DNA from: Nematopogon swammerdamellus
Lineage: Eukaryota; Arthropoda; Insecta; Lepidoptera; Adelidae
Assembly (NCBI GenBank): GCA_946902875.1
Contig: OX336355.1
Coordinates: 7,027,347-7,091,346 of the forward strand
Length of the DNA stretch: 64,000 nucleotides
Direction of reading: 5' to 3'
Shown: positions 63,093 to 64,000 of the stretch, in pieces
Layout: every line of letters begins with the position of its first letter
Position numbering within the stretch: position 1 is the first letter of the stretch
The notes under the pieces: generated by a model
Told to the model about the DNA's origin: nothing
Databases searched by the model: none
The model's input: only the letters and a program-made list of their open reading frames with translations
Position numbers and translations under genes: made by a program

Positions 63093-63127
63093 ACTGAGTT
63101 CGTTTCGCACAAAAAAAAACTATAATA
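63093..63127 (-). promoter_or_regulatory. Core promoter of the protease: TATA box plus TCAGT initiator
   Basis: On the minus strand TATTATA occupies 63,127-63,121 and the arthropod initiator TCAGT 63,097-63,093. With the initiator A (63,095) as +1, the box runs from -32 to -26, the expected spacing. The 5'UTR would be about 77 nt with no intervening intron needed. Confidence 0.75.
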
Positions 63128-63129
63128 GA

Positions 63130-63770
63130 GGGCAATCAAACCGGTTCTGAATGTCCATGATAACAAAAAAAACTGTTTTTCGCCGCACAAATACGCGCTT
63201 TTGTTAACAAAATACTTAAAGAAATATCCATCCAAACTTTAATTCGAATATCAAAACGCGCAACAGGCGTTCCAAATTTGAATCCGCCTTAGAAAATAGC
63301 GCGCAACCGTCGTCCGTCACTTTTGCCGCCAAATCTTGAATGGCCGCCGTTGTAAACTTGACCATTATTTGTATAAGGAACGTCAATGCCGCGGTGACCG
63401 GTACTCAACAGTCCGCTAGAGGTGTCGCACGTAAGTCAATCGCTGATTTTTCCGGTGCAATCGCGAGTATGTGAGACATGAAGGGAGAAATAAATTTACA
63501 ATATTAATGAACGATAATGCTGGGCAAATAATGATATATATAGTATGACAGCAGTATGAAATATAGCTAAAGGAAGTTTATGACTGACGGGAAATGTGGA
63601 TTGAGCAATCACTATATGACTAGCTAGCTAGTGAATACCTAAGGAAATAGTAGTACAGTCACAAACACACAAACGTATAATTTAGTATGGTTCGTCATAA
63701 TATTTCGTTTAGTCCCGTTTCAGCAATGCAATACATACATAGGGCGGAACCGGGAACCAAGAAACATTGT
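63130..63770. other. Upstream region of the protease
   Basis: Moderately GC-richer near 63,290-63,420, with no clear transcription-factor sites named. No further gene seen. Confidence 0.4.
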
Positions 63771-63774
63771 AGAG

Positions 63775-64000
63775 CGTTTTTAGGTTTCCGTATCCCGTAC
63801 GGAAGCCTATTACTAAGCCTACGCCGCGCCGTCTGTCTGTCTGTCTGTCTATCTGTCCTACTGCTGTATCTTTGGAACCGTAATAGGTTGCCCGTTGACA
63901 TTTTCACAGAATATGTGTTATTTATTAATGTATGATATAACAACAAATAATAAAATATAGAAAATGTCAAAAATTAAGGTTTTTTTTTCAAAGTTTTTTT
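63775..64000 (+). mobile_element. Family C element, cut by the window end
   Basis: TAGGTTTCCGTATCCCGTACGG, GTCTGTCTGTCTGTC, ATTTTCACAGAATATGTGTT. Confidence 0.8.

Overview
The window is eukaryotic nuclear DNA and looks lepidopteran (moth or butterfly). The grounds are two intron-rich insect genes, a TATA box plus TCAGT initiator in arthropod style, and many short interspersed elements (SINEs), LINE 3' ends and MITEs in AT-rich DNA. There is no bacterial gene organisation. Almost every ORF of 60-140 codons outside the two genes looks spurious. No ORF in the first 26.7 kb resembles a known host gene.

Layout. (1) 1-12,923: a G-rich, C-poor (on + strand), non-coding block containing none of the SINE copies that fill the rest of the window. 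It ends in a copy of its own beginning: 1-1037 is repeated nearly base for base at 11,549-12,923, with a 341-bp extra segment in the right copy. Inside are several tandem-repeat fields, a recurring GGCGGGCG word, a tRNA-His 5'-half relic and, near 10.97-11.19 kb, a CCAAT/TATA-like/splice-donor arrangement. It may be a giant non-coding LTR-type element (LARD-like) or one period of a macrorepeat; an assembly duplication is not excluded. (2) 12,924-26,771: AT-rich DNA with SINEs, LINE ends and MITEs. (3) 26,772-35,579, + strand: seven exons of a NAB (NGFI-A/EGR-binding co-repressor) gene, lacking only its N-terminal exon(s). (4) 35,580-41,263: tandem arrays, hairpin elements and nested SINEs. (5) 41,264-63,018, - strand: a clip-domain trypsin-like serine protease in ten coding exons, with a core promoter near 63,095. 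It carries an unusual N-terminal extension, including a 1-1 phase exon of Gly/Tyr-rich repeats. Its introns hold MITEs, large inverted repeats, SINEs and LINE pieces. (6) 63,100-64,000: upstream DNA and the start of another dispersed element.

The two genes are convergent (Nab ends 35,579; protease stop 41,264) and have no evident functional link: Nab is a nuclear transcriptional cofactor, the protease a secreted zymogen. The most interesting signals are the giant direct-repeat unit, a SINE family whose tRNA-like head is split by a 5S-rRNA-derived segment and whose core is shared with other SINE heads, a nested inverted-repeat arrangement around two in-frame-skippable Nab exons, and the modular N-terminus of the protease. 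Splice sites were read by eye and checked for phase; no alignment or search was run.
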